Shown piece by piece: positions 55,501-63,961 of a DNA stretch of 64,000 nucleotides (positions are counted from its first letter, which is position 1; the number at the start of each line of letters is the position of its first letter). Position numbers and translations under genes: made by a program. The notes beneath the pieces were generated by a model. The model did no database searches. It saw nothing but the letters and a program-made list of their open reading frames with translations, and was not told the origin of the DNA. Where the stretch lies: positions 1,690,001-1,754,000 of the forward strand of contig NZ_CP135162.1 of NCBI RefSeq assembly GCF_001940165.2. Direction: 5' to 3'. The DNA is from Roseburia sp. 831b. GTDB taxonomy: Bacteria; Bacillota; Clostridia; Lachnospirales; Lachnospiraceae.

Positions 55501-57276
55501 CGTTACTTTTGCTGATACTAAAACTTTTCCGGTGTATGCCTTTGTGCTCTCATCGTAAGATGCACCTTTCGCAATTGTCTGTGCATCTGCCTGTGTAATG
55601 GATGCGCAAGGAATTGTCGCCGTAGAGCCGGAAAGGCTCATGCCGATGGTGCCTGATGTATTATTATAGATAAGTACGCCGATTGCACCTGCTTTCTCTG
55701 CATTCATATGTTTATCCGAAAAACTGATGGTACCTCGGCTGACAAGCACAATTTTTCCTTTTACATCAACGTTTGCATAGTCTGATTCCTCACCATAACC
55801 TGTGAGCAGCACATAATCATACTCTGTTCCACTCGCATCCGACGAAGTATCCAATGTTGTAAATGCTTTGTTTGATGCGCTAGAGCCATCATCATAATAA
55901 GAATCATATGCACCGTCAAATTTTGCACTGTGTCCGGTATAACCTGAGTTTACAGCACTTGCAACGGTAAATGCATTGGTATAGGAACCAGGGGAACCTA
56001 CGGTGTCAAGATTGACATCACTTGCTAAGTTACCGCCATAATAGCTGTCGTCTGACCATCTTCCGGAGTTACCGGCAGAAATGCTTACTACGGTATCAGA
56101 CCCCTGCAATTTATCAAAAATCTCATTGACATAGGCTTCACTGTCTGTGGAGTTACCGGCGCTCGAAGAACCGAGACTTAAGTTGATGGCATCTGCTTTT
56201 AAAAGAATGGCATCCTCAATGGCAGCCATATAATCATCGGTATAAGCGCCACCTTTTGTACCAAATACTTTCATGGTAATCAACTGTGCTTCCGGTGCAA
56301 CACCGACAACACCTGATTCCTGTGCGGCATATCCGTCTGCTGTTGGAACATAACGGTTTGCGCAGGCAATACCGGATACATGTGTACCATGATCCCCCTG
56401 TGTATCATTGTCGTGTGTAACATCGAGATTCTCATCTACATAGTTAAATGCATATGCAATCTTATCACTCAAAAAAAGATCATCCGCTGTTAAGCCGCTA
56501 TACATAGACGTGGCATTTAACTTTGGAAGAACCTGTGCGATCTCATCTTTATTTAACAACTGATATGCGTCGACGGTTGTTCCCTCTTCTTTTGCTGTCT
56601 CTGCTAACGCATAATCGAATGCAGCGCCGTCGAACGATGGATGATCAGCATCGATACCGGTATCGATAACTGCGATTCTCTGACCTGCTCCTGTATATCC
56701 AGCTTCCCATGTATGGTAGCTTCCAATCATGGTGCCTGCTGTAATGGTATTTGGATTTGCAGTCTCCATCACATCATATTTTGGTGTAATGTAAACATTC
56801 GAAACCCCTTCTACCTCCTTGATGCTCTCAATATCACCATATTTTACGGTTGCAGCAACCGCATTGGTCAAAATGGTAAAATTGTAACGAACATCTAATT
56901 CTTCACCATCTAAGGCTTCTTCTGAAATCTGGTCTACTACCTGATTCTGTTCTTTTTCCACTTTGTCAGAATATGCCATTGCCTTGGAATTGTCTGCAAG
57001 ATCTGATGTAGAATAACCCTTATCTACCACTGCATCCTCATCCATGACAATCATAACTCTGACTTCATCTTCATCCTCATATTCGGTCTCCGGCTCTGTT
57101 GCTTCTTCCGCCGAAACCGCTGTGTCTGACATATCGTCATCCACTTTTTCCAAGACAGGTTCCTCTGTATCTGTCTGACCTGTGGTGCTGGCAAATGCTG
57201 TACTTGTCATTTGCACCGTCATACACAGAATCAGAAACAGAGATGCCAATCCCTTTTTCCAGTTATGATTTTTCAT
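52558..57276 (-). CDS. Secreted subtilisin-like protease with internal dockerin and Big2 domain
   Basis: A 1572-residue secreted S8 protease. The signal peptide covers residues 1-30; a propeptide follows to about 175. The triad is Asp in IAVIDTGIDADHPSF (about 205), His in GDHGTHVSGIACA (about 296) and Ser in GTSMAAPSVAGM (about 642), with a protease-associated insert (about 470-590). A Fn3-like region leads to two dockerin repeats at about 793-852: DLNKDGKVDEKDAKALLAHV and DFNGDGTVNTADVYHFLKEV. Ig-like and Big2 domains (LTATVGPE, VTWSSSNEAVATVDANGVV) and a beta-rich C-terminus follow. GAGGAGGA precedes the ATG. The cohesin gene is next in the operon. The dockerin lies in the middle of the chain, which is unusual. 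Confidence 0.88.
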   Translation of the reverse strand: MKNHNWKKGLASLFLILCMTVQMTSTAFASTTGQTDTEEPVLEKVDDDMSDTAVSAEEATEPETEYEDEDEVRVMIVMDEDAVVDKGYSTSDLADNSKAMAYSDKVEKEQNQVVDQISEEALDGEELDVRYNFTILTNAVAATVKYGDIESIKEVEGVSNVYITPKYDVMETANPNTITAGTMIGSYHTWEAGYTGAGQRIAVIDTGIDADHPSFDGAAFDYALAETAKEEGTTVDAYQLLNKDEIAQVLPKLNATSMYSGLTADDLFLSDKIAYAFNYVDENLDVTHDNDTQGDHGTHVSGIACANRYVPTADGYAAQESGVVGVAPEAQLITMKVFGTKGGAYTDDYMAAIEDAILLKADAINLSLGSSSAGNSTDSEAYVNEIFDKLQGSDTVVSISAGNSGRWSDDSYYGGNLASDVNLDTVGSPGSYTNAFTVASAVNSGYTGHSAKFDGAYDSYYDDGSSASNKAFTTLDTSSDASGTEYDYVLLTGYGEESDYANVDVKGKIVLVSRGTISFSDKHMNAEKAGAIGVLIYNNTSGTIGMSLSGSTATIPCASITQADAQTIAKGASYDESTKAYTGKVLVSAKVTTNYNAADGYLMSDFSSVGVPDSLALKPEITAPGGNIYSTLDDGQYGLMSGTSMAAPSVAGMSALMAQYIKENNLATKTGLSVRTLSQSLLMSTAIPLTESDGEEYSPRSQGAGLANVEKATTSPVYILVGDKEGNDGKVKAELGDDPDRTGVYNFSFSMYNLSDETQYYTADSSIMTEELLEDAFIGGTSHKLNPTVTISSKEQNYLYDLNKDGKVDEKDAKALLAHVNGKTLSVVSFYQDAFDFNGDGTVNTADVYHFLKEVKADKPSVDFSQKVIAVKDRTDVTVKVTLSAEDKAYLENSFENGMYVDGFIYMKGKVDLSVPMLAFYGNWGDSSMYEPYDFLEAANNGETEATYTQVEKTNYLTYTYAGSNKKYYYTSNMFSTTGDAAYIADRNAFSSESGDSIASAYYTLIRNAARVVATVSNAETGEVYLTKESGEGTAAFYYANESSWQNTLASTALDWKGTDAAGKPLAEGTKVNITVTAVPSYYDGVALEDLTGKGLSYTVPMTIDNTAPKVEKVENSDDGKMAFTVSDNRYVATVKLYKSDKKTVCGSYDMNQEKIGAKTTVSIDVPSGVFYAKVYDYAGNYTTYRINNSGNEDTNQADSITLDQTTLSMLKGGTAQLTATVGPEYVLDDSVTWSSSNEAVATVDANGVVTANGDGTAVITATTVANGADGTPLKAECNVTVETLSVGLNGIVWDEEGAVYWSSFNSSDTSSYNKISEEQSYKYMSAAQVGDKLFAATYDTSQKSDIYMIDPANGYSATKLNNTQWCTDMAYSSSTGLLYATYGPYVQVIDAASGESLGNLNFASKLGEEYLVGVAYAGTTQYDETHLMDIFYAVSDAGNLYQFAYVVGLEPIFVKVGNTGVSTNGNWYYNSLYYDSEADYLFWAMYDGSKKTTLYAIKDISNGDDQDDTVLTYELGKFPDGVWPVAGLYQWNQTSQTSVTESVLGKMTNTSLEQGTLVDSVPALDRPVQGK

Positions 57277-57317
57277 ACCTTCAAGTTTTCCTCCTCTTTT
57301 CTTTTATCTATAAAAAA

Positions 57318-58660
57318 GTGTCTTCGACACTCTCAACTCCCCTAGCCCCTCATTCATGAGGGGTAGGGGTTTTCTTATCTCCTTCTTTATTGTAAAATTC
57401 TATTATGAATATATTACAATCCATCTTTACCGATTATTATGAACACATCATTTACCAACTCCATCCTCGTCCTGCTGTCATTGAAAATGTCAACAAGATG
57501 ATTCATTGTGGTGACTCTTCTCACGGTGGTGCCATGTATGGCTGTCCTCACTGCGGAAATCTTAAATTTGTTCCCTTTCGCTGTAAAAGCCGTTTTTGCC
57601 CTTCCTGTGGAAACAAATACAACCAGCTTCGTTCTTTTCAGATGTCCTGCAAGCTCGTTTCCTGTGTTCACCGCCATTGTGTTTTCACCATCCCAGAGGA
57701 ACTCCGCATTTATTTTCTCAAAGACAGGTCTCTCTTAAATTGCTTATTTCATTCTGTCCGTGACGTTGTCCTTCGTATGTTTTCCAAAATGAATAAAACT
57801 GAAAACTTTACTCCCGGATTTATCTGTGTTCTTCACACCTTTGGGCGTGACTTAAAATGGAATCCCCATATCCATGCCCTCATCTCTGAAGGCGGTGCTG
57901 GCAACATCACTCCCTGGCGTCCTGTCAAACACTTTGATTACAACTTTCTTCGTAATGCCTTCCGCAAAGTGCTGCTTGAACAGCTCTCCTTCCGTATTGG
58001 TCCCACCTTTCGTAAAGTTAAAAATGAAATGTACACAAAACACTCCAATGGTTTTTATGTTCGTGCAAAGCCAAATCTCTGCACTCCTGATATTACCATT
58101 AAATACATCAGCCGATACCTCGGCAGGCCTGTTATCGCCACATCACGTATTGATTATTATGACGGCGAAAATGTAACCTTTCATTACACCAGACACGAAG
58201 ACAACAAAACAGTTACTGAAACCATCCCTGCTTTGAACTTCATCCAAAAACTAATTGTACACATCCCCGAAAAACATTTCAAAATGCTTCGCTACTATGG
58301 GATATATGCCAAACATCATAAACAGGAAAAGAATCTCCGTAAATGTATTTCTGCTGAAAAACAACATTTCCTGCGTTCTATCCAGGACTGGCGGCACTCC
58401 ATTCTTCTCTCTTTCGGATACGACCCTCTCTGCTGTTCCGAATGTGGCACTTCTATGTTGGTTTTAGAAGTTTACCACAAAAAAACTGCACTATTTGAAC
58501 AATATCGAAAGGTTATGGGATATGGATAACTCCATGCTCATAGTAATTCTTTCTCCATAGTCAGATAGTGCAGCTGTCCTAAACCAAAACAAAAAACTTC
58601 ATAAACAACGTCATGGCGAATCCACCATTCGCTCTTTTGTCATGTCATTTTTTATTTCAA
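57318..58660 (+). mobile_element. IS91-like rolling-circle element (ends approximate)
   Basis: The element holds one HUH-type transposase gene. The upstream side has hairpin GTGTC/GACAC (57318-57330) and a longer one CCCCTAGCCCCTCAT / ATGAGGGGTAGGGG (57339-57369) with one bulged G; the downstream side has GCGAAT/ATTCGC (58616-58632). IS91 elements lack long terminal inverted repeats and have hairpins near the terIS and oriIS ends, so these are candidates. The element separates the dockerin subtilase from the gene at 58755. Exact boundaries cannot be set. Confidence 0.5.
57405..58529 (+). CDS. IS91-family HUH transposase
   Basis: A 374-residue rolling-circle transposase. The N-terminal zinc-binding domain has YGCPHCGNLKFVPFRCKSRFCPSCGNKY. 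The HUH motif is NPHIHALIS (about 156); the catalytic Tyr is likely in KYISRYLGRP (about 225-235). A C-terminal region with CCSECGTSMLVLEVYH ends it. Full length, with no frameshift seen. It is convergent with the gene at 58755 and divergent from the subtilase. Confidence 0.92.
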   Translation: MNILQSIFTDYYEHIIYQLHPRPAVIENVNKMIHCGDSSHGGAMYGCPHCGNLKFVPFRCKSRFCPSCGNKYNQLRSFQMSCKLVSCVHRHCVFTIPEELRIYFLKDRSLLNCLFHSVRDVVLRMFSKMNKTENFTPGFICVLHTFGRDLKWNPHIHALISEGGAGNITPWRPVKHFDYNFLRNAFRKVLLEQLSFRIGPTFRKVKNEMYTKHSNGFYVRAKPNLCTPDITIKYISRYLGRPVIATSRIDYYDGENVTFHYTRHEDNKTVTETIPALNFIQKLIVHIPEKHFKMLRYYGIYAKHHKQEKNLRKCISAEKQHFLRSIQDWRHSILLSFGYDPLCCSECGTSMLVLEVYHKKTALFEQYRKVMGYG

Positions 58661-58710
58661 GTTCATTATACACTATTTCTGACTGTTTGAGAAATTTCCT
58701 ATAAAGTAAT

Positions 58711-58749
58711 AAAAGACGAAGAAGCCTGCTCCACTCAGACCACTTCGTC
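58711..58749 (-). terminator. Terminator of the 216-residue gene
   Basis: GACGAAG (58715-58721) pairs with CTTCGTC (58743-58749), followed by TTTTA on the minus strand, just after the stop codon at 58755. Confidence 0.65.
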
Positions 58750-58754
58750 CCTTA

Positions 58755-59405
58755 CTACCATCTTTTTTTCTGTTGCATATATACAATCAGTACGATAACA
58801 CATATCACTACAATTGTTATTGCCAGGATTGTCATTCTATTACTTCCAGTGAAATTTTTTTGTACATCCAGAGTACTTTCTGTACTGCTCTCTGTTGTCA
58901 TCTCGTACTCTGTCACTGTCTCTTCCGTCATGACTGTCCCGGACTCACTGTTTCCTACTTCTATGCTTTCACTTTCTTCTGGTGTATCTTTGGGCAAAGC
59001 GTCTGTTGTCAGTTCTGCTTCTTCCATCGCTGTAATTGATTTTACTTCCGGCAGCTTTGCCGCCTGGTCGTACTGCTCCTTTTTCAGGATTACAACAACC
59101 GCATTCCCTCCGGTATCTTCCCGCTCGATTTTTAGATCGTCACCATCCGATACTTCCTGTCGAATCAGCTTTATCCCATCTTCTATGGAAATGGAATCCG
59201 AAAAAACCAAATAACTATGTATCTCACTTTTCTGTTCGGAAATCTTCTCTGTTGTCTCGATTACTTCATTGCGTGATTCTGCGGCACTGCTGTTTCCGCT
59301 CTCCACCTCTTCAAATCGAATCTGATTTGCCATTCCGTCAGCCCCTAACCTATTCAATGCGTATACCGGTATACATTTATTACCAGATGCAACATATTCT
59401 AGCAC
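58755..59405 (-). CDS. Membrane-anchored protein with propeptide-like domain
   Basis: A 216-residue protein of unknown function. Residues about 65-128 (HSYLVFSDS, then DGIKLIRQEVSDG, ending LPEVKSI) resemble the inhibitor-I9 / subtilisin-propeptide fold, which ends in a similar L-x-x-P-x-V-x-S-I strand. A Glu/Thr-rich spacer follows, then one membrane helix (about 190-210) and MQQKKRW at the C-terminus. No signal peptide is evident: the first 25 residues are not hydrophobic, and a GTG start is unsupported. An internal ATG at 59330 is an alternative. Either the true N-terminus has been lost or the gene is degraded. Confidence 0.55.
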   Translation of the reverse strand: MLEYVASGNKCIPVYALNRLGADGMANQIRFEEVESGNSSAAESRNEVIETTEKISEQKSEIHSYLVFSDSISIEDGIKLIRQEVSDGDDLKIEREDTGGNAVVVILKKEQYDQAAKLPEVKSITAMEEAELTTDALPKDTPEESESIEVGNSESGTVMTEETVTEYEMTTESSTESTLDVQKNFTGSNRMTILAITIVVICVIVLIVYMQQKKRW

Positions 59406-59485
59406 ACCTGTTTTAAAGTTTCAATACTTTACTTCTTTAAATTGAATATTCGTTTAAAGTGTTATTGGAATAGCACGGTAACTTT

Positions 59486-62206
59486 TTACCGATTCATCTT
59501 ATAACCACACTTTGGGCACACATTTCCTCCTTTATAGGTATATCCGCAGCGGAAACAGCAGATGGTCTCATGCTTTTCTTTTGCAAGATAGGTAACATTT
59601 CTAGATTCCGGTTTTTCCTGCAAATACGCGATAAAATCCGAAAGAATCTTTGCCCACTTTGTCATCTCAGAAGTCTCTACCGCATATGGAATCTTTGTCT
59701 TGGTTCCATCGTGCTGTTCTACCGTAATTCCTCTTCCAAGCAGACCTGTATTTGCTTTTACACTGCGGATGGTCTGAATCGGAATTCCATACGCATTCAA
59801 AATGGTACTGTAAAACAGATGCTCCGGGGTTAAAATGATTCCCTCTTTTCCGCTCTCATTCCTTGACGTATCTACCACTAAAATCGGGTATTCGAATGGT
59901 TTCCTTTTCGTTGCATAAGTTCCAAGTGCATAATCAATGACCTGCATTTCCTCCTCGGTCGCCTCTTTTAAGAGGACTTTTCTTGCCGGATAAAAATGAT
60001 GTCTTGGATTTTCCTTAATTTTCCCATCCATGGCGTCTTTTAACTTAGAAACTAAAAGCTCACATTCATCTGCCTTAATCTTTGTTAAACGTTTCACAAG
60101 CATTTCGAGTGCATCCACCTTTAATTCTGGCAGATATGCCCCCTGTGAAATCTTTTCATACGCTTTTGCTGCCGCATCAAAATCCATATGAGAAATATCC
60201 TTGCAAATCCCGGCAATCTCATCGGCATCCTTTTCCTTGATGCGCTCCCTGATTTTCTCGATGAAAGGCGCTGCATTTTCCGGTAAAAAGTCTCCCTCCT
60301 GAATTTTCTTTAGCAAATCAACATAATCTTCCCTGGAGATTTTTCTGGCACGCTTTACAAGATTTCCAAGCTCCTGTGTCTCAATTCCTTCTCTCCTTTG
60401 CTGAAGCTCCTTTTGATACGGTGTCATATCGACATCCTCATATTCCTTTAGCTTATCCACATATCTTTGATAACCTTTTCGGTCAAGATTTTGTGGCATC
60501 TGCTCCATTAGCTGCCTTACTTCTTTTTCACCTTTTTCGCGTAAAAGAAGCTTAATTCTATCTAGTAAAGATTCCTTGAACTCCTTTGGAACTTCTGCTC
60601 CTTTTATCTCATCAGCCACCCGTTTTAACTGTACATATCCATAGTTTTCCGCCGCATCCGCTCTTTTTTCCAATTCCTGCATGCGCCCCTGCTGCTCTTT
60701 TTCCTGTACTTTGGTAAGCATGGTTTTCTTTTGTACATCATCAAACAACGGCTCATTTTTTATCTGAAGTATCAGTTCCTGGCGCTGGCGTGGCGATAAA
60801 CGCTCCCAGAGATTCATCCTGGTCTCATAATTTTCCTTTTTCTCTTTGGCTGCCTTTTTTCTGCGCTCTAATATCCGAACATCCTCTGGCACCGCCTGTG
60901 TGCTGCCAGACAGGTGTTCCTTCTGATATGCTATCTTTTCTTCGCCTTCATAATCAGGCGTCCTCTGCGAAGTTACAACACTTCCTGCACCCCGGCGCTG
61001 TGCCATCCTGCCTGTTTCACGCTGCTTTGGACCCAGCTGCCCGGATTGTTTTTCTCCTGGCATCTGTTCTTTTGTATCATATTTGTTCTTTTTCTGACGT
61101 TTCTTCGTCTGCTCCTTAATCTTTTCTTCCTGTTTTTGAATCAGCTCATGTGGGAAAAATCCTTCCTCAATCCGCGCCTTTAATCTGGAGAATTCCAAAT
61201 CCGGTAACTTCTCCAACCGCTCACAAAGATCCGCTAGTTCCTCTTTGGCAGACTCACTTCCCTGCTCTTTTGTACTCTGTACCGGCTTTGCATTGCGGTC
61301 TTTTACGAACTCATTAAAGTGATAGTTAGACGTATTTTCCCCTCTTTCCCCAAGCAGTTCCAGATAATCCTCGTAAGCTTTTCGGTCAGACAAAAACGGC
61401 ATTTCGTAGCATGCGCCCTCCGCTAAAAGTTTCTTTGGCCGCGGGGTGTAAAAACAATTGCAATGGTCACATGCATAGGCTCTTGCTAAATAGACTTTTC
61501 CCTCTTCGGTATCCACAAGAAGCTCCTTGCCCTCCGGGAACACGACCATATGCATTTTTTGTTTGCACTTTGGACAAAGATAGCCAACCAGGTAAAAATT
61601 ATGTCCAAGACGCTCCTTCCGTCGTTCCGCAAGGGTTGTCTCCACCTTTTGAAAAGAAGTATCTAACTTTTTCCAAATCAGCTTGTGCCAAAGTCCTTGC
61701 TTTTCTTCCTCTGCAAGTTCCGGCTCCTGTGCCGGTTTTTGCTGTACCTCAAGCATTGCCTGTACAACATCCTCAAAAGTCAGGCGGATTCCTTCCTTGT
61801 AGAAGCGGAATTTTTCTCTGGAAAACGCCGGCTCTACATAGATTTCCTCTAATATTTTGGCAAACAACTGGTCTAATTTTGCATAATCCTGATCCACGCG
61901 GAGTCCTTTTATCATGCCCCATTTTCCAAATGCATAAAGCGTCATATTAAGCACATTTTGCACCTTCGGATATAAAACCAGCTCAATGACTTCTTCCTGA
62001 TTGACGGGAATGTCTATGATATTTGTCGCGACCTTTTTATTTTCGAAATGAAAAAAGAGAGAACGCACTTCTCCCTGTAAAATCAGGTAATCCTCTAAGA
62101 CTGCAATCAGTCCCGTCCACTTCACGTTCTCTCCCATTGTTTCAATTACTTTTTCAAATGTCTGTTTTGTTTCTGTGTTTGCATTCAGTAAAATCAAAAG
62201 AAACAC
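59486..62206 (-). CDS. Large zinc-ribbon protein of unknown function
   Basis: A 906-residue hydrophilic protein I do not recognise. The N-terminal 150 residues look globular. A zinc-ribbon-like segment follows (LCPKCKQKMHMVV, CDHCNCFYTPR; about 212-260). Residues 330-760 are very rich in Lys and Glu and mostly helical, with repeating units of the DYVDLLKKIQEGDFLPENAAPF and AAKAYEKISQGAYLPELK kind. The C-terminus has a PH-like segment (ILTPEHLFYSTI, IQTIRSVKA) and a final ribbon CCFRCGYTYKGGNVCPKCGY. The GTG start at 62206 lies almost on GAGGTG; a TTG at 62197 has better spacing. It follows an O-antigen-ligase-like gene by 16 bases. Confidence 0.75.
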   Translation of the reverse strand: MFLLILLNANTETKQTFEKVIETMGENVKWTGLIAVLEDYLILQGEVRSLFFHFENKKVATNIIDIPVNQEEVIELVLYPKVQNVLNMTLYAFGKWGMIKGLRVDQDYAKLDQLFAKILEEIYVEPAFSREKFRFYKEGIRLTFEDVVQAMLEVQQKPAQEPELAEEEKQGLWHKLIWKKLDTSFQKVETTLAERRKERLGHNFYLVGYLCPKCKQKMHMVVFPEGKELLVDTEEGKVYLARAYACDHCNCFYTPRPKKLLAEGACYEMPFLSDRKAYEDYLELLGERGENTSNYHFNEFVKDRNAKPVQSTKEQGSESAKEELADLCERLEKLPDLEFSRLKARIEEGFFPHELIQKQEEKIKEQTKKRQKKNKYDTKEQMPGEKQSGQLGPKQRETGRMAQRRGAGSVVTSQRTPDYEGEEKIAYQKEHLSGSTQAVPEDVRILERRKKAAKEKKENYETRMNLWERLSPRQRQELILQIKNEPLFDDVQKKTMLTKVQEKEQQGRMQELEKRADAAENYGYVQLKRVADEIKGAEVPKEFKESLLDRIKLLLREKGEKEVRQLMEQMPQNLDRKGYQRYVDKLKEYEDVDMTPYQKELQQRREGIETQELGNLVKRARKISREDYVDLLKKIQEGDFLPENAAPFIEKIRERIKEKDADEIAGICKDISHMDFDAAAKAYEKISQGAYLPELKVDALEMLVKRLTKIKADECELLVSKLKDAMDGKIKENPRHHFYPARKVLLKEATEEEMQVIDYALGTYATKRKPFEYPILVVDTSRNESGKEGIILTPEHLFYSTILNAYGIPIQTIRSVKANTGLLGRGITVEQHDGTKTKIPYAVETSEMTKWAKILSDFIAYLQEKPESRNVTYLAKEKHETICCFRCGYTYKGGNVCPKCGYKMNR

Positions 62207-62222
62207 CTCATCTTTCCTGTGT

Positions 62223-63773
62223 TTATGATACTTTCTTTTCCTCCTTGCATCCTGCTAAAATTGCAAGATAGAGGAAAAAGAGTGGCAATGTAATCGGTTG
62301 TAAAATACTGAAAATATCCTGTATAGCATATGCGACAACCGGTATCAACAATGCCTTTTTTGCATCTGACATCTCGCGCTTTATTCCCTTTGCTACGGCA
62401 GAAATCAAAACACCAAGGTAGGAAACACAGCCAAAAATTCCGATTGTCGTCAGATAGTGAAGGTACACATTGTGTGCATTGTCAAAATAGTATTCCAAAT
62501 CATATATCATTTCTTTTGCATGATAGGTAAACAGTTCCAGGACCACACTTCCCTGTCCGGCACCGAATAACTTCTGAAAAAGCGGGGCATCCAGAAAAAT
62601 CTGGAAAAGCCAGGTCCATACATATCCTCTTTGCGTTCCCCACTCCTTACTGAAACGGAAATATCCGTCCAATCTACCTATATTTGTAGTTCTGTCAATC
62701 GCAGAAAAATAAACAAATGCACCAAGAATTGTAACGACCACAACAACTGTCACAACAGCTGCAAACACATGTAGTACCCGGTAACATTTTTCCGATTGTA
62801 AAAGGAAACGGCATATCAGCCACAGGCATACAATCACTCCTATGAAAAAGAGACATAATTTTACATTCATTGCATATCTTCCCATACTTGAAACCGGTCT
62901 TGCGCTATGACACGCAGCATAAATTCTGCCAAAAAGAAGTGCTGTGACGCCTTCCACTGCTAAGCTCTCTAAGAACCTAAGACACGACGCCTTTTCTTTT
63001 ATCATCAAAAGCAAAAGAAGGCCTGCTGCCACAGCAAATCCCAAATAGGTTGCATCCGTATTTGAGATTAAAACACCAATCGTTCCAATTCCACAGCTGA
63101 TACCGTAAAATACTTTTTCCAGGAAGCCAGGCAGTTTTTCGTTCTGTTTTCCTTGCATTGGTCTGCAATAATTGTAAATTGCAACCGGAACCACCAGCGT
63201 TAAATATTGTCCATATACCCCCGTGTTGCCAAACGTCGAGAGGTAATTGTTAATTTTATCCGTCTTTAAATTTGTCAGTATTCCAAACGAATCTGCGCCC
63301 AAAAACTGTATCATTGCAAAAAGAATTACAACATCTGCCGCAAGCGTCATCCAAAAGAACAGTTTTTTGGACAGTACAATCTCTTTTTTTGCTACCACAT
63401 AAAGTAAGAGCAAAAGGAACATAAAATAAAGACCAATATGCCCGTCTGTACTGCCGGTAAATGCCACGTTTTTCTTTTTTGCAAATAAAAATGATACAAC
63501 TACGGATGTAAGGAAAACAATCATCCATTTATCTGTCGCACTAAAACTTTTCCAGATTTCGTTTGCTTTTCTTGGATGAAAGCCCTTTTCTTGCACTACA
63601 CGCCCGGAATAGCCGCTTAATATGACATAAAACGAAATACAGATTGTAGTAACCGCAAACAAACAATATTTTGTCGCCGTCACATTATAATATCCGTTTG
63701 TCATCACGAAGGGATAAATCCCCATTAATATCAAAAATAAAATCGTACCAGCCCGTTTTCTTTTGTCACTCAT
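62223..63773 (-). CDS. O-antigen ligase / polymerase-like membrane protein
   Basis: A 516-residue protein with about 11-12 membrane helices. The Wzy_C-type hallmark is the large extracytoplasmic loop with a FGAGQGSVVLELF segment and YYFDNAHNVYLHYLTTIGIFG, typical of O-antigen ligases and polysaccharide polymerases. In Gram-positives such proteins polymerise or attach cell-wall glycans. No glycosyltransferase or transporter is adjacent, so the substrate is unknown. AGAGGG precedes the ATG. Confidence 0.85.
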   Translation of the reverse strand: MSDKRKRAGTILFLILMGIYPFVMTNGYYNVTATKYCLFAVTTICISFYVILSGYSGRVVQEKGFHPRKANEIWKSFSATDKWMIVFLTSVVVSFLFAKKKNVAFTGSTDGHIGLYFMFLLLLLYVVAKKEIVLSKKLFFWMTLAADVVILFAMIQFLGADSFGILTNLKTDKINNYLSTFGNTGVYGQYLTLVVPVAIYNYCRPMQGKQNEKLPGFLEKVFYGISCGIGTIGVLISNTDATYLGFAVAAGLLLLLMIKEKASCLRFLESLAVEGVTALLFGRIYAACHSARPVSSMGRYAMNVKLCLFFIGVIVCLWLICRFLLQSEKCYRVLHVFAAVVTVVVVVTILGAFVYFSAIDRTTNIGRLDGYFRFSKEWGTQRGYVWTWLFQIFLDAPLFQKLFGAGQGSVVLELFTYHAKEMIYDLEYYFDNAHNVYLHYLTTIGIFGCVSYLGVLISAVAKGIKREMSDAKKALLIPVVAYAIQDIFSILQPITLPLFFLYLAILAGCKEEKKVS

Positions 63774-63787
63774 CTTATGCCCTCTTT

Positions 63788-63961
63788 CTACATCTGATTC
63801 ACGATGTTTTGTACCTCTTGTGTGCCGTTTGTTCCAATCACATAAATAAGAAGAACCAGCAGCAGAAATCCTATCGCAATCCCAATCCCAATTCCTATCA
63901 CCTGTGCCGTTATGATGTTATCCTGCTCTTTTTTCTTTTTTTTGCTAATCTTATTTGCCAT
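63788..63961 (-). CDS. 57-residue single-helix membrane protein
   Basis: A short frame with a very good ribosome site (AGGAGG, nine bases before the ATG). The N-terminus MANKISKKKKKEQDN is basic, followed by a Gly/Ile/Leu-rich helix (about 20-43) and a polar tail. It lies 14 bases upstream of the O-antigen-ligase-like gene on the same strand. The basic start and the good site argue for a real gene. Function unknown; it could help membrane insertion or complex formation. Confidence 0.7.
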   Translation of the reverse strand: MANKISKKKKKEQDNIITAQVIGIGIGIAIGFLLLVLLIYVIGTNGTQEVQNIVNQM

